A stretch of 64,000 bases of DNA from Pseudomonas iridis (GCF_017980685.1 NZ_JACXXO010000019.1:44055-108054), one strand, 5' to 3'. Counted from the stretch's first letter, positions 42,154 through 52,193 are shown. Program-made: numbers and translations. Notes: generated by a model not told the origin, from the letters alone.

Positions 42154-43617
42154 ATGTCGTCATCCATACGTAAGTCCGTCAATTCAGATGCGTTGACCCG
42201 CCTGGCGCAAGCCATCGCGGTGGCGGTGTCTGCCACGCTGGCGGGCTGTTCCAGCCACGCCCCGCAGCCTGAAGCGACCCATACGCCGAACATTGCTGCG
42301 CGAGCCAAACAGAAGCCGATCTGGCTGACCGAGAAGCCCAGCCCACAGGCTCCCCAGGATGTCTGGGAGCGCATGCGCCAGGGTTTCCAGTTGCAGGAAG
42401 GCCTGGGCGTGAACCCGCGCATCGAGCAGCAGCGCCTGTGGTTTGCCAGCAACCCCTCTTTTCTTGAGAACGCCGGCGAACGCGGCAGTCTCTATATCCA
42501 TTACATCGTCGAACGCCTCGAAGAACGCAACATGCCGCTGGAACTGGCCCTGCTGCCAGTAATTGAAAGCTCGTACAACCCGATGGCCTATTCCCGGGCC
42601 CACGCGGTAGGTCTCTGGCAATTCATTCCTTCCACCGGTCGTTACTTCAACCTGCGTCAGACCCGTTTCTACGATGGCCGTCGCGATATCACCGCCTCGA
42701 CCACCGCAGCCATGGATTACCTGACCCGTCTGCACGATATGTTCAACGGTGACTGGCTGCTGGCGCTGGCGGCCTACAACGCCGGCGAAGGCACAGTGAG
42801 CCGGGCGATCGAGCGTAACGAAAAGCTCGGCCTGCCAACCGACTACTGGAACCTGCCGCTGCCAGCGGAAACCCAGGCCTATGTGCCAAAGTTGCTGGCC
42901 CTGTCGCAAGTGGTCCTGGCGCCGGAAGCCTACGGCGTCAATCTCAATCCGATCGCCAACGAACCGTACTTCCAGGTCGTCGAAATCAACCAGCGCATGG
43001 ACTTGTCGAAAGTCGCTGCAGTGGCCAACATCGACGAAGACGAACTGTTCCAGCTCAACCCGGCGTTCAAGCAGCGCACAACCATCGACGGGCCTCAGCA
43101 TTTGCTGGTGCCGACGTCCAAGGCGCAACTGCTGACCGCCAGCCTGCAAACCATGCGCCCTGACGAGCTGATCAGCCCGCGCTCGCTGAAACCGGTGTTC
43201 GACGGTGCCGATCCTGCCGAAGTGGCGCAGCTCAAGCGCGCCTACCGCGTGAAGCGTGGCGACAACCTTGGCACCATCGCCAAGGCCAACAAGGTTAACG
43301 TCAAGGATCTGCAACGCTGGAACAAATTGACCGGCAAGAACCTCAAGATCGGTCAGACCCTGGTGATGCAGGACAACACCAAGCGCAGCCCTTCGCGCAA
43401 AAGTGGCCGGGTCAACACCGTAATTGCGGCGAACAGCAAGGCCAAAGGCAAGGCCGAGAGCGCCCAGCAGACCAAGTACAAGGTCAAGCGCGGCGACACC
43501 CTGTATGTGGTGGCCAAGCGTTTCAATGTTGAGATGCAACATCTCAAGCGCTGGAATCCGGGTGCCGGCAAGGCATTGAAGCCAGGGCAGATGCTCACGG
43601 TTTATTCGCCGCATTGA
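42154..43617 (+). CDS. mltD: Membrane-bound lytic murein transglycosylase D
   Basis: 487 residues from ATG 42154. A lipoprotein signal ends ATLAGC. The SLT catalytic domain has the Glu in LLPVIESSYNPMAYSRAHAVGLWQFI (cut: PVIESSYNP, AVGLWQFIP) and ALAAYNAGEGTV. Two C-terminal LysM modules start YRVKRGDNLGTIAKAN and YKVKRGDTLYVVAKRF; a third weaker module lies around FQVVEINQRMDLSKVA. It cleaves peptidoglycan at the outer membrane. A terminator follows. Confidence 0.96.
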   Translation: MSSSIRKSVNSDALTRLAQAIAVAVSATLAGCSSHAPQPEATHTPNIAARAKQKPIWLTEKPSPQAPQDVWERMRQGFQLQEGLGVNPRIEQQRLWFASNPSFLENAGERGSLYIHYIVERLEERNMPLELALLPVIESSYNPMAYSRAHAVGLWQFIPSTGRYFNLRQTRFYDGRRDITASTTAAMDYLTRLHDMFNGDWLLALAAYNAGEGTVSRAIERNEKLGLPTDYWNLPLPAETQAYVPKLLALSQVVLAPEAYGVNLNPIANEPYFQVVEINQRMDLSKVAAVANIDEDELFQLNPAFKQRTTIDGPQHLLVPTSKAQLLTASLQTMRPDELISPRSLKPVFDGADPAEVAQLKRAYRVKRGDNLGTIAKANKVNVKDLQRWNKLTGKNLKIGQTLVMQDNTKRSPSRKSGRVNTVIAANSKAKGKAESAQQTKYKVKRGDTLYVVAKRFNVEMQHLKRWNPGAGKALKPGQMLTVYSPH

Positions 43618-43627
43618 TTGATAAAAC

Positions 43628-43654
43628 AGCCCCTGAATTTCAGGGGCTTTTTTT
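43628..43654 (+). terminator. Rho-independent terminator after mltD
   Basis: AGCCCCTGAA and TTCAGGGGCT form a 10-bp stem followed by T7, 10 bases after the mltD stop codon. Confidence 0.92.
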
Positions 43655-43697
43655 CGACGGGTGTCTGGCTTGAACTCGGGGTGCCTGGTAGATCCAT

Positions 43698-43739
43698 CCC
43701 CCTGACCCTTTCCCTCCGGGAGTGGGTCAGGGTGAGGGG
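43698..43739. repeat. Single-hairpin member of the CCCTCACCC/GGGTGAGGG family
   Basis: CCCCCTGACCC..TCCCTCCGGGAG..GGGTCAGGGTGAGGGG is one hairpin of the kind that forms the ends of the elements at 24715-24892 and 63191-63546. It lies between mltD and the importer operon. Confidence 0.6.
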
Positions 43740-43847
43740 TTCTTCGGCAAGAGGATTAACAGCCCATTACCCGGCTATCTTTTTCCTGTCCAGACAAGCT
43801 GTTACTGTACGGCCCACAAAGCCCAAGCCGCCTGGATCAGATCTGAC

Positions 43848-45680
43848 TTGAAGCGTCCCCTCCTCCTGCTCCTGATCAGCCTGGCCTTGAGCTCACCCGC
43901 AAGTGCGACGATTACCGAAAGTCACGGTTATGCGCAATTCGGCACGCTCAAGTACCCGGCCAGATTTACCCACTTCGACTGGGTCAACCCGCAAGCGCCC
44001 AAGGGCGGTACGTTGCGGGTAATGGCGTTCGGCACCTTCGATACGGTCAATCCGTATACCTTCAAGGGCACCAGCCCGGTTTCCACAGGGAATTTCCTTC
44101 AGTACGGCATCAACGAGCTGAACGAACCACTGGTGGTCGGCACCGGCCAGTATTCGCCATCCGGTGACGAACCGGCATCCAGCTACGGCTTGATCGCGCA
44201 ATCGGTGGAGTACAGCGAAGATCGCAGCTGGGTGGTGTTCAATCTGCGCCCGGAAGCACGCTTCCACGATGGAACTCCAATCACCGCCTACGACGTGGCG
44301 TTCTCCTACCGATTGCTGCTCAAGGAAGGTCACCCGCTGTATCGCACCGCGCTGCAGGAAGTGCTGCGGGTCGACATACTCAACAAGCAGCGCATTCGTT
44401 TCGTGTTGAAGCGCTCAGGCAACCCGCTGTTGATTCTGCGCCTGGGCGAATTACCCGTGCTGCCGCAACACTACTGGAAAGACCGCGACTTCAAGGCCAC
44501 CACCTTCGAACCGCCGCTGGGCAGCGGCCCGTACCGCATCACTTCGGTGACGCCGGGGCGCCAGCTGATCTTCGAGCGGGTCAAGGATTACTGGGGCAAG
44601 GACCTTGCGGTCAATCGTGGCAAGTACAATTTCGATCGCATGCAAGTCGAGTTCTACCGTGACAGCGACGTCGCTTTCGAAGCCTTCAAGGCCGGCGAGT
44701 TCGACATCTACATCGAGCATCAGGCGAAGAACTGGGCCACCGGCTACAACTTCCCGGCCGTGCGCCGCGGCGAGGTGATCAAGGCGCAGATCGCGCATCA
44801 GATCCCGACCCAGAGTCAGGGCCTGTTCATGAACACCCGCCGAGCGACCTTCGCGGACACCAGAGTTCGCGAAGCGCTGGGGCTGATGTTCGACTTCGAG
44901 TGGACCAACCGCGCGCTGTTCAGCAATGCGTACAAGCGCACCACCAGTTACTACCCCAACAGCGAATTTTCCGCCAGCGGCCTGCCGGTCGGGCACGAAT
45001 GGCTGATGCTCAAGCCATACAGGGAGCAACTGCCGGCCAAGCTGTTTACCGAGCCGTTCACCCTGCCGCAGACCGACGGGCGCGGCGTTCCTCGGGACAC
45101 CATGCGCAAGGCCCTGGCGCTGCTTGCCGAGGCTGGCTGGAAGCTCAATGGCCAACGCCTGCAAAACGCCGCTGGCCAGCCATTTCGCTTCGAGCTGTTG
45201 CTGGTCAATCCGAACCTGGAACGCCTCCTCCAGCCGTATATCGAGAACCTCAAAAGTATCGGTATCGACGCGCGCCTGCGCACCGTGGATCGCGCCCAGT
45301 ACAAACAACGCCTCGATCAATTCGACTTCGACATGATCCTGATGACGCTCAGCCAGACCCTCAGCCCGGGCCTTGAGCAATGGCAGTACTTCCATTCCAG
45401 CCAGGTCGGGATCAAAGGCAGCAAGAATTACGCGGGCATCGCCAATCCGGTGGTCGATCACCTGCTCGAACAATTGCTTGCCGCGCGCACCCGCGACGAG
45501 CAGGTCGCCGCCGGCAAGGCCCTTGATCGCGTACTGCTCTGGCAGCACTACAGCATTCCCAACTGGTACCTCAATTATCATCGCCTGGCCTACCGCAACC
45601 GGTTGGCCTTTGTCACCACGCCGCCCTACACCCTGGGCCTGAGCTCTTGGTGGCTGAAGTCTTCGGAGAAAGATCAATGA
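43848..45680 (+). CDS. nppA1: ABC importer substrate-binding protein (family 5), first copy
   Basis: 610 residues from a TTG at 43848, which gives a signal peptide (LKRPLLLLLISLALSSPASA); longer frames to 43722 run into repeat DNA. A family 5 peptide-binding protein of the YejA type: FTHFDWVNPQAPKGGTLRV, RPEARFHDGTPITAYDVAFSY, EPPLGSGPYRITSV. In P. aeruginosa the matching operon (PA1811-PA1807) is NppA1A2BCD, which takes up peptidyl-nucleoside antibiotics and microcin C-type peptides. It overlaps the second binding-protein gene as ATGA. The start is uncertain. Confidence 0.85.
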   Translation: MKRPLLLLLISLALSSPASATITESHGYAQFGTLKYPARFTHFDWVNPQAPKGGTLRVMAFGTFDTVNPYTFKGTSPVSTGNFLQYGINELNEPLVVGTGQYSPSGDEPASSYGLIAQSVEYSEDRSWVVFNLRPEARFHDGTPITAYDVAFSYRLLLKEGHPLYRTALQEVLRVDILNKQRIRFVLKRSGNPLLILRLGELPVLPQHYWKDRDFKATTFEPPLGSGPYRITSVTPGRQLIFERVKDYWGKDLAVNRGKYNFDRMQVEFYRDSDVAFEAFKAGEFDIYIEHQAKNWATGYNFPAVRRGEVIKAQIAHQIPTQSQGLFMNTRRATFADTRVREALGLMFDFEWTNRALFSNAYKRTTSYYPNSEFSASGLPVGHEWLMLKPYREQLPAKLFTEPFTLPQTDGRGVPRDTMRKALALLAEAGWKLNGQRLQNAAGQPFRFELLLVNPNLERLLQPYIENLKSIGIDARLRTVDRAQYKQRLDQFDFDMILMTLSQTLSPGLEQWQYFHSSQVGIKGSKNYAGIANPVVDHLLEQLLAARTRDEQVAAGKALDRVLLWQHYSIPNWYLNYHRLAYRNRLAFVTTPPYTLGLSSWWLKSSEKDQ

Positions 45681-47518
45681 AACCGATCCGCGCCCTGCTC
45701 GTGCAGGCCAGCGGCCTGCTGTTCGCCGGGCTGGCTTTTGCCGCCCCGCAGCACGCCTTGACCCTGTACAACGAGCCGCCGAAATACCCGGCCGACTTCA
45801 AGCATTTCGACTACGTGAACCCCGACGCGCCCAAAGGCGGGACTTTTCGCCAGGCCGGGTCCGGCGGCTTCGACAGCCTCAACCCGTTCATCAGCAAAGG
45901 CGTACCTGCCGAAGACATCGGCCAGATCTACGACACCCTGACCAAGCACAGCCTTGACGAGCCCTTCACCGAATACGGCCTGATCGCCGGCAAGATCGAA
46001 AAGGCCCCGGACAACAGCTGGGTGCGGTTTTACCTGCGCCCCGAAGCGCGCTTCCAAGATGGTCACCCGGTACGCGCCGACGACGTCGTGTTCAGTTTCG
46101 AGACGCTGACCAGGGAAGGCTCGCCGATGTTTCGCGGCTACTACAATGACGTCGCCGAAGTTATCGCAGAAGATCCGTTGAAAGTGCTGTTCAAATTCAA
46201 GCACACCAACAACCGCGAACTGCCGCTGATCCTCGGCCAGTTGCCGGTACTGCCCAAACACTGGTGGGCCGGGCGCGACTTCACCAAAGGCAACCTGGAA
46301 ATTCCGCTCGGCAGCGGCCCCTACAAAGTCACCGAAGTGAAGGCCGGGCGCTCGGTGCGCTACGAGCGGGTCAAGGATTACTGGGGCAAGGACTTGCCGG
46401 TCAATCGCGGCTTTTACAACTTCGACACGATGACCACCGATTATTACCGCGACAACACCGTCGCCCTCGAAGCGTTGAAGGCCGGTCAATTCGATTACTG
46501 GCTGGAGATGACCGCGAAGAACTGGGCCAACGCCTACAACATCCCGGCCGTCACCGAGGGTCGGTTGATCAAGGAACAGATCGCCAACGGCAACCCGACC
46601 GGCATGCAGGGTTTTGTCTTCAACCTGCGCCGCCCGGTGTTCCAGGATGTTCGGGTACGTCAGGCGCTGGGGCTGCTGCTCGACTTCGAATGGACCAACA
46701 AGCAATTGTTCAACGGCGCCTATGTGCGCACCCGCAGTTATTTCGAAAACTCGGAAATGGCCGCCACCGGCCTGCCCGACGCCGATGAGCGGGCGATCCT
46801 CGACCCCTTTCGCAGCAAACTCCCGGCGCAGGTGTTCAGCGAAGCCTTCGAGAATCCGAAGACCGACGCCAGCGGCATGATTCGCACCCAGCAACGCGAA
46901 GCCTATCAACTGCTGCAAGAGGCTGGCTGGAGGATCGTCGACGACAAAATGGTCGACGCTAGCGGTAAACCGGTGGTCATCGAATTTCTGCTGACACAGA
47001 CCGATTTCGAACGTGTGCTGCTGCCGCTCAAGCGCAACCTCAGCGACCTCGGCATCGATCTGGTGATTCGCCGTGTTGACGTCTCGCAGTACATCAACCG
47101 CGTGCGTTCGCGGGATTTCGACATGATTGTCGGCAGTTTCCCGCAGTCCAATTCGCCGGGTAACGAGCAGCGCGAATTCTGGATGAGTGCCGCCGCTGAC
47201 AAGCCGAGCAGCCGCAACACCATGGGTCTGAAAGACCCGATCGTCGATCAACTGGTCGAGAGCCTGATCAACGCCGATACGCGCAAAAGTCTCGTGGCCC
47301 ATGCCCGCGCGCTCGACCGCGTGTTGCAGTGGGGCTATTACGTGATCCCCAACTGGCACATCAAGACCTGGCGCGTCGCGTACTGGAACCACATCGGACA
47401 CCCGAAAATCTCGCCCAAGTACGATATCGGAATTAATACCTGGTGGGTCAAACCCGACGCGAAACCGGCGATAGAAGTCGAAACCAAACTGCAAGCCGAC
47501 CCTGCGGGCACGGAGTAA
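45677..47518 (+). CDS. nppA2: ABC importer substrate-binding protein (family 5), second copy
   Basis: 613 residues from ATG 45677, with signal peptide ending GLAFA. It is a paralogue of the upstream gene throughout: FKHFDYVNPDAPKGGTFRQ, RPEARFQDGHPVRADDVVFSF, EIPLGSGPYKVTEV, and VNRGFYNFDTM. The 4-base overlap keeps the two in one transcript and at similar levels. Two binding proteins feeding one permease pair widen the range of substrates; which cargo each binds cannot be read from sequence. Confidence 0.88.
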   Translation: MKPIRALLVQASGLLFAGLAFAAPQHALTLYNEPPKYPADFKHFDYVNPDAPKGGTFRQAGSGGFDSLNPFISKGVPAEDIGQIYDTLTKHSLDEPFTEYGLIAGKIEKAPDNSWVRFYLRPEARFQDGHPVRADDVVFSFETLTREGSPMFRGYYNDVAEVIAEDPLKVLFKFKHTNNRELPLILGQLPVLPKHWWAGRDFTKGNLEIPLGSGPYKVTEVKAGRSVRYERVKDYWGKDLPVNRGFYNFDTMTTDYYRDNTVALEALKAGQFDYWLEMTAKNWANAYNIPAVTEGRLIKEQIANGNPTGMQGFVFNLRRPVFQDVRVRQALGLLLDFEWTNKQLFNGAYVRTRSYFENSEMAATGLPDADERAILDPFRSKLPAQVFSEAFENPKTDASGMIRTQQREAYQLLQEAGWRIVDDKMVDASGKPVVIEFLLTQTDFERVLLPLKRNLSDLGIDLVIRRVDVSQYINRVRSRDFDMIVGSFPQSNSPGNEQREFWMSAAADKPSSRNTMGLKDPIVDQLVESLINADTRKSLVAHARALDRVLQWGYYVIPNWHIKTWRVAYWNHIGHPKISPKYDIGINTWWVKPDAKPAIEVETKLQADPAGTE

Positions 47519-47522
47519 TCAG

Positions 47523-48596
47523 ATGCTGGCGTATATTTTTCGGCGACTGTTGCTGATCATCCCGACCCTGTTCGGCATTTTGCTGATCAACTTCGTGATC
47601 ATTCAGGCTGCGCCCGGCGGGCCGGTCGAGCAGATGATCGCCAAGCTCGAAGGCTTTGAAGGCGCCACCAGCCGCATTGCTGGCGGCGGTGCCGAAGTGT
47701 CGGTGGCCGGTTCCGCCTATCGCGGTGCGCAGGGTCTCGACCCGGCGCTGATCAAGGAAATCGAGCACATGTACGGGTTCGACAAATCGGCCCCGGAACG
47801 TCTGTGGATCATGGTCAAGAACTATGCATCGCTGGATTTTGGCGACAGCTTCTTTCGCGACGCCAAGGTCATCGACCTGATCAAGGAAAAGCTGCCGGTA
47901 TCAATCTCGCTGGGGCTGTGGAGCACGCTGATCATGTACCTGGTGTCGATCCCGCTGGGGATCGCCAAAGCCACGCGGCACGGCAGTCACTTCGATGTCT
48001 GGACCAGTTCGGCGATCATCGTCGGCTACGCGATCCCGGCGTTCCTCTTCGCGATCCTGCTGATCGTGGTGTTTGCCGGCGGCAGTTATCTGGACTGGTT
48101 TCCGTTACGCGGCCTGACCTCCAACAACTTTGACGAATTGAGCCTGGGCGGCAAGGTTCTTGATTACTTCTGGCACCTGGCGCTGCCGGTAACGGCATTG
48201 GTGATCGGCAATTTCGCGACGATGACCCTGCTGACCAAAAACAGCTTCCTCGACGAGATCAACAAGCAGTACGTGGTCACCGCCAAGGCCAAGGGCCTTA
48301 CCCGTCACCGCGTGCTCTACGGTCATGTCTTCCGCAACGCCATGCTGCTGGTGATCGCCGGGTTTCCGTCAGCGTTCATCGGTATCTTCTTCACCGGCTC
48401 GTTGCTGGTGGAAGTGATTTTCTCGCTCGACGGCCTCGGTCTGATGAGTTTCGAAGCGGCGATCAACCGCGATTACCCGGTGGTGTTCGGCACCCTGTTC
48501 ATCTTCACCCTCCTGGGGCTGGTGGTGAAACTGATTGGCGACCTCACCTACACCCTGGTCGATCCGCGCATCGACTTCGAAAGCCGGGAGCATTGA
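47523..48596 (+). CDS. nppB: ABC importer permease, YejB type
   Basis: 357 residues, six membrane helices with an early periplasmic loop (residues about 35-95). The N-terminus MLAYIFRRLLLIIPTLFGILLINF is typical of DppB/YejB permeases, and the EAA loop is KQYVVTAKAKGLTRHRVLYGHVFRNAML. It pairs with the next permease. It begins 4 bases after the binding-protein stop codon. Confidence 0.93.
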   Translation: MLAYIFRRLLLIIPTLFGILLINFVIIQAAPGGPVEQMIAKLEGFEGATSRIAGGGAEVSVAGSAYRGAQGLDPALIKEIEHMYGFDKSAPERLWIMVKNYASLDFGDSFFRDAKVIDLIKEKLPVSISLGLWSTLIMYLVSIPLGIAKATRHGSHFDVWTSSAIIVGYAIPAFLFAILLIVVFAGGSYLDWFPLRGLTSNNFDELSLGGKVLDYFWHLALPVTALVIGNFATMTLLTKNSFLDEINKQYVVTAKAKGLTRHRVLYGHVFRNAMLLVIAGFPSAFIGIFFTGSLLVEVIFSLDGLGLMSFEAAINRDYPVVFGTLFIFTLLGLVVKLIGDLTYTLVDPRIDFESREH

Positions 48597-48597
48597 G

Positions 48598-49617
48598 ATG
48601 AACCTGTCCCCTCTCAACCGCCGCCGCTTCGAACTGTTCAAGGCCAACAAGCGCGGCTGGTGGTCGCTGTGGCTGTTTCTGATCCTGTTCGGGCTGAGCC
48701 TGGGCGCCGAACTGATCGCCAACGACAAACCGCTGGTGGTGCACTACGACAACAACTGGTACTTCCCGGCGATCAAGCGCTACCCGGAAACCACCTTCGG
48801 CGGTGAATTTCCGCTGGAAGCCAACTACAAGAGCCCGTACATCCGTGAACTGCTCAAGGCCAAGGATGCGTGGGTGCTGTGGGCGCCGATTCCGTACAAC
48901 TATCAAAGCATCAACTACGACCTGAAAGTCCCGGCCCCTGCCCCTCCGTCGGCGGACAACCTGCTGGGCACCGATGATCAAGGTCGCGATGTGCTGGCAC
49001 GGGTGATTTACGGCTTTCGCATTTCGGTACTGTTTGCCCTGACGCTGACCATTCTGAGTTCGATCATCGGCGTGTTTGCCGGGGCCTTTCAGGGCTTCTA
49101 TGGTGGTTGGGTCGACCTGGCCGGACAGCGTTTTCTGGAGATCTGGTCAGGGTTGCCGGTGCTGTACCTGCTGATCATTCTGGCCAGTTTCGTCCAGCCG
49201 AATTTCTGGTGGCTGCTGGGGATCATGTTGCTGTTTTCGTGGATGAGTCTGGTTGATGTGGTGCGTGCCGAGTTCCTCCGTGGCCGTAACCTCGAATACG
49301 TGCGCGCAGCGCGGGCGCTGGGCATGCAGAACGGGGCGATCATGTTCCGCCACATTCTGCCCAACGCCATGGTGTCGACCATGACCTTCATGCCGTTCAT
49401 CCTCACCGGCGCCATCGGTACGCTCACCGCGCTGGACTTCCTCGGTTTCGGCTTGCCGGCCGGCAGTCCGTCGCTGGGCGAACTGGTGGCCCAGGGCAAA
49501 TCCAACCTGCAAGCGCCATGGCTGGGCATGAGTGCGTTTGCGGTGCTGGCGCTGATGTTGAGTTTGCTGGTGTTTATCGGCGAGTCCGCTCGCGATGCCT
49601 TCGATCCGAGGAAGTGA
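48598..49617 (+). CDS. nppC: ABC importer permease, YejE type
   Basis: 339 residues. An N-terminal helix (WWSLWLFLILFGLSLGAEL) is followed by a periplasmic stretch with ANDKPLVVHYDNNWYFP (a YejE hallmark), then DNLLGTDDQGRDVLARVIYGFRIS and the EAA loop YVRAARALGMQNGAIMFRHILPNAM. It forms the channel with YejB-type NppB. Start is one base after the upstream TGA. Confidence 0.93.
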   Translation: MNLSPLNRRRFELFKANKRGWWSLWLFLILFGLSLGAELIANDKPLVVHYDNNWYFPAIKRYPETTFGGEFPLEANYKSPYIRELLKAKDAWVLWAPIPYNYQSINYDLKVPAPAPPSADNLLGTDDQGRDVLARVIYGFRISVLFALTLTILSSIIGVFAGAFQGFYGGWVDLAGQRFLEIWSGLPVLYLLIILASFVQPNFWWLLGIMLLFSWMSLVDVVRAEFLRGRNLEYVRAARALGMQNGAIMFRHILPNAMVSTMTFMPFILTGAIGTLTALDFLGFGLPAGSPSLGELVAQGKSNLQAPWLGMSAFAVLALMLSLLVFIGESARDAFDPRK

Positions 49618-49618
49618 A

Positions 49619-51229
49619 ATGAATCAGGACAATCTGATCGAAGTGCGCGACCTCGCCGTCGAATTCGGTGTCGGCGAGCGCCTGCACCGGGTGGTAGAGG
49701 GCGTGAGCTTCGACATCAAACGCGGCGAAACCCTGGCACTGGTCGGCGAATCCGGCTCGGGCAAATCGGTGACCGCCCACTCCATCCTGCGTTTGCTGCC
49801 GTACCCGATGGCGCGGCATCCGGCCGGCAGCATCAATTACGCCGGGCAAAACCTGTTGGGCCTGAGCGAGAAAACCATCCGCCACATCCGCGGCAACCGC
49901 ATCGCGATGATTTTTCAGGAGCCGATGACCTCGCTCAATCCGCTGCACTCGATCGAGAAGCAGATCAACGAGGTGCTCGGCATCCACAAGGGGCTGACCG
50001 GCAAAGTCGCGACCAGGCGCACGCTGGAGCTTCTGGAGATGGTGGGCATCCCCGAGCCGCACAAGCGCCTCAAGGCCCTGCCCCACGAATTGTCCGGCGG
50101 CCAGCGCCAGCGGGTGATGATCGCCATGGCTCTGGCCAACGAGCCGGAACTGCTGATCGCCGATGAACCGACCACGGCGCTGGACGTGACCGTTCAGCTG
50201 AAAATCCTCGATTTGCTCAAGGAACTTCAGGCCCGATTGGGCATGTCGCTGCTACTGATCAGTCACGATTTGAACCTGGTGCGAAGAATTGCGCATCGCG
50301 TATGTGTCATGCAGCGCGGTTGCATCGTCGAACAGGCATCGTGCGCAGAGCTGTTCCGTTCGCCGCAGCATCCGTACACTCGGGAATTGCTCGGCGCGGA
50401 GCCCAGCGGAGGCCCGGCGACCAATAAAATCGGGGCGCCGCTGCTTGAGGTCGAGGACTTGAAAGTCTGGTTCCCGATCAAGAAAGGCCTGCTCAAGCGC
50501 ACGGTGGATTACGTCAAGGCAGTGGACGGCATCAATTTCAGCCTGCCTCAAGGTCAGACTTTGGGCATTGTGGGCGAAAGTGGTTCCGGTAAATCCACGC
50601 TGGGTCTGGCGATTTTGCGGCTGATCGCCAGCAAAGGCGCGATCCGTTTTGAAGGCAAGCAGCTAGACTGCCTGACGCAGAACGAGATTCGCCCGTTGCG
50701 CCGGGAGATGCAGGTGGTGTTTCAGGACCCGTTCGGCAGTCTGAGCCCGCGGATGTGCGTCAGCGACATCGTGGGTGAAGGCCTGCGGATTCACAAGATG
50801 GGTACCGCCGCCGAACAGGAAGCGGCAATTATTGCGGCATTGAAGGAGGTAGGTCTGGATCCGGAAATCCGGCACCGCTACCCCCACGAATTTTCCGGTG
50901 GGCAACGGCAACGCATCGCCATTGCTCGAGCGTTAGTGCTCAAACCGGCGCTGATCCTGCTGGACGAGCCGACTTCAGCGCTCGACCGGACGGTGCAGCG
51001 GCAAGTGGTGGAGCTGTTGCGTTCACTGCAAGCCAAGTACAACCTGACGTATTTGTTCATCAGCCATGATCTGGCTGTCGTCAAAGCGCTGAGCCACCAG
51101 TTGATGGTGGTCAAGCATGGCCAAGTGGTCGAACAGGGAGACGCGCAAGCAATCTTTGCCGCCCCTGAACATCCGTATACACAGCAGTTGCTGGAAGCCG
51201 CTTTTTTGGCACCAGCCACTGCGCAATAA
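49619..51229 (+). CDS. nppD: ABC importer ATPase with two nucleotide-binding domains (YejF type)
   Basis: 536 residues, two fused ATPase domains. Walker A sites: GESGSGKSVTAHS (about 46) and GESGSGKSTLGLA (about 323). Signatures LSGGQRQRVMIAMAL and FSGGQRQRIAIARAL, Walker B LLIADEPTTALD and LILLDEPTSALD. The C-terminal half carries the oligopeptide-type HPYTRELLGAEP and HPYTQQLLEAAF extensions. It energises the NppBC channel. An SD-led gap of 19 bases separates it from fabI. Confidence 0.94.
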   Translation: MNQDNLIEVRDLAVEFGVGERLHRVVEGVSFDIKRGETLALVGESGSGKSVTAHSILRLLPYPMARHPAGSINYAGQNLLGLSEKTIRHIRGNRIAMIFQEPMTSLNPLHSIEKQINEVLGIHKGLTGKVATRRTLELLEMVGIPEPHKRLKALPHELSGGQRQRVMIAMALANEPELLIADEPTTALDVTVQLKILDLLKELQARLGMSLLLISHDLNLVRRIAHRVCVMQRGCIVEQASCAELFRSPQHPYTRELLGAEPSGGPATNKIGAPLLEVEDLKVWFPIKKGLLKRTVDYVKAVDGINFSLPQGQTLGIVGESGSGKSTLGLAILRLIASKGAIRFEGKQLDCLTQNEIRPLRREMQVVFQDPFGSLSPRMCVSDIVGEGLRIHKMGTAAEQEAAIIAALKEVGLDPEIRHRYPHEFSGGQRQRIAIARALVLKPALILLDEPTSALDRTVQRQVVELLRSLQAKYNLTYLFISHDLAVVKALSHQLMVVKHGQVVEQGDAQAIFAAPEHPYTQQLLEAAFLAPATAQ

Positions 51230-51248
51230 CCTGAAAGAGGAGCAACAC

Positions 51249-52043
51249 ATGGGTTTTCTCGCCGGTAAGCGCGTACTGATCGTCGGTGTCGCCAGCAAGC
51301 TGTCCATCGCATCCGGCATCGCTGCCGCCATGCATCGCGAGGGCGCTGAGCTTGCCTTCACTTATCAGAACGACAAACTGAAAGGTCGTGTTGAAGAATT
51401 CGCCCAAGGCTGGGGTTCGAGCCCTGAGCTGTGCTTCCCGTGCGACGTGGCCAGCGATGAAGAAATCGCCAAGGTCTTCGAAGCACTGAGCAAGAAGTGG
51501 GACGGCCTGGACTGCATCGTGCACTCCGTTGGCTTCGCCCCGGGCGACCAACTGGACGGCGACTTCACCGAAGCCACCACCCGTGACGGTTTCCGCATCG
51601 CTCACGACATCAGCGCCTACAGCTTCGTGGCCCTGGCCAAAGCCGGCCGCGAAATGATGAAAGGCCGCAACGGCAGCCTGCTGACCCTGTCGTACCTGGG
51701 CGCCGAGCGCACCATGCCTAACTACAACGTAATGGGCATGGCCAAGGCTTCGCTGGAAGCTGGCGTACGTTATCTGGCCGGCTCCCTGGGCCCGGACGGC
51801 ACCCGCGTCAACTGCGTATCGGCTGGCCCGATCCGTACGCTGGCCGCTTCCGGCATCAAGAACTTCCGCAAGATGCTGGCCGCCAACGAAGCGCAGACCC
51901 CACTGCGCCGTAACGTCACCATCGACGAAGTCGGCAACGCCGGCGCGTTCCTGTGCTCTGACCTGGCGTCGGGCATCAGCGGTGAAATCATGTACGTGGA
52001 CGGCGGCTTCAACACCACCGCCATGGGCAACATCGAAGAGTGA
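51249..52043 (+). CDS. fabI: Enoyl-[acyl-carrier-protein] reductase (NADH)
   Basis: 264 residues from ATG 51249 with AGAGGAG. A short-chain dehydrogenase of the FabI type: GVASKLSIASGIA near the start, the catalytic Tyr159 and Lys166 in NYNVMGMAKASLEAG and the second Tyr149 in SYLGAERTMPN. It does the last step of fatty-acid elongation and is the usual triclosan target. Close behind the importer genes, as in P. aeruginosa PA1806. Confidence 0.97.
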   Translation: MGFLAGKRVLIVGVASKLSIASGIAAAMHREGAELAFTYQNDKLKGRVEEFAQGWGSSPELCFPCDVASDEEIAKVFEALSKKWDGLDCIVHSVGFAPGDQLDGDFTEATTRDGFRIAHDISAYSFVALAKAGREMMKGRNGSLLTLSYLGAERTMPNYNVMGMAKASLEAGVRYLAGSLGPDGTRVNCVSAGPIRTLAASGIKNFRKMLAANEAQTPLRRNVTIDEVGNAGAFLCSDLASGISGEIMYVDGGFNTTAMGNIEE

Positions 52044-52054
52044 TCTCGATGTAG

Positions 52055-52084
52055 AAAAAACCGCCTTTCGAGGCGGTTTTTTTT
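52055..52084 (+). terminator. Rho-independent terminator after fabI
   Basis: AAAAAACCGCCTTTCGAGGCGGTTTTTTTT: a CCGCC/GGCGG stem, short loop and T8, 11 bases after the fabI stop. Confidence 0.92.
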
Positions 52085-52193
52085 CGCCTGCGCAAAACTC
52101 GCGCACGGGCGATAACTATGTACCACCGGAGGTTCTCCCCGTCGTTCGACAATCGGCGCTCAGCGGTTTTCAACCGCCTATTGGAGAACACAG

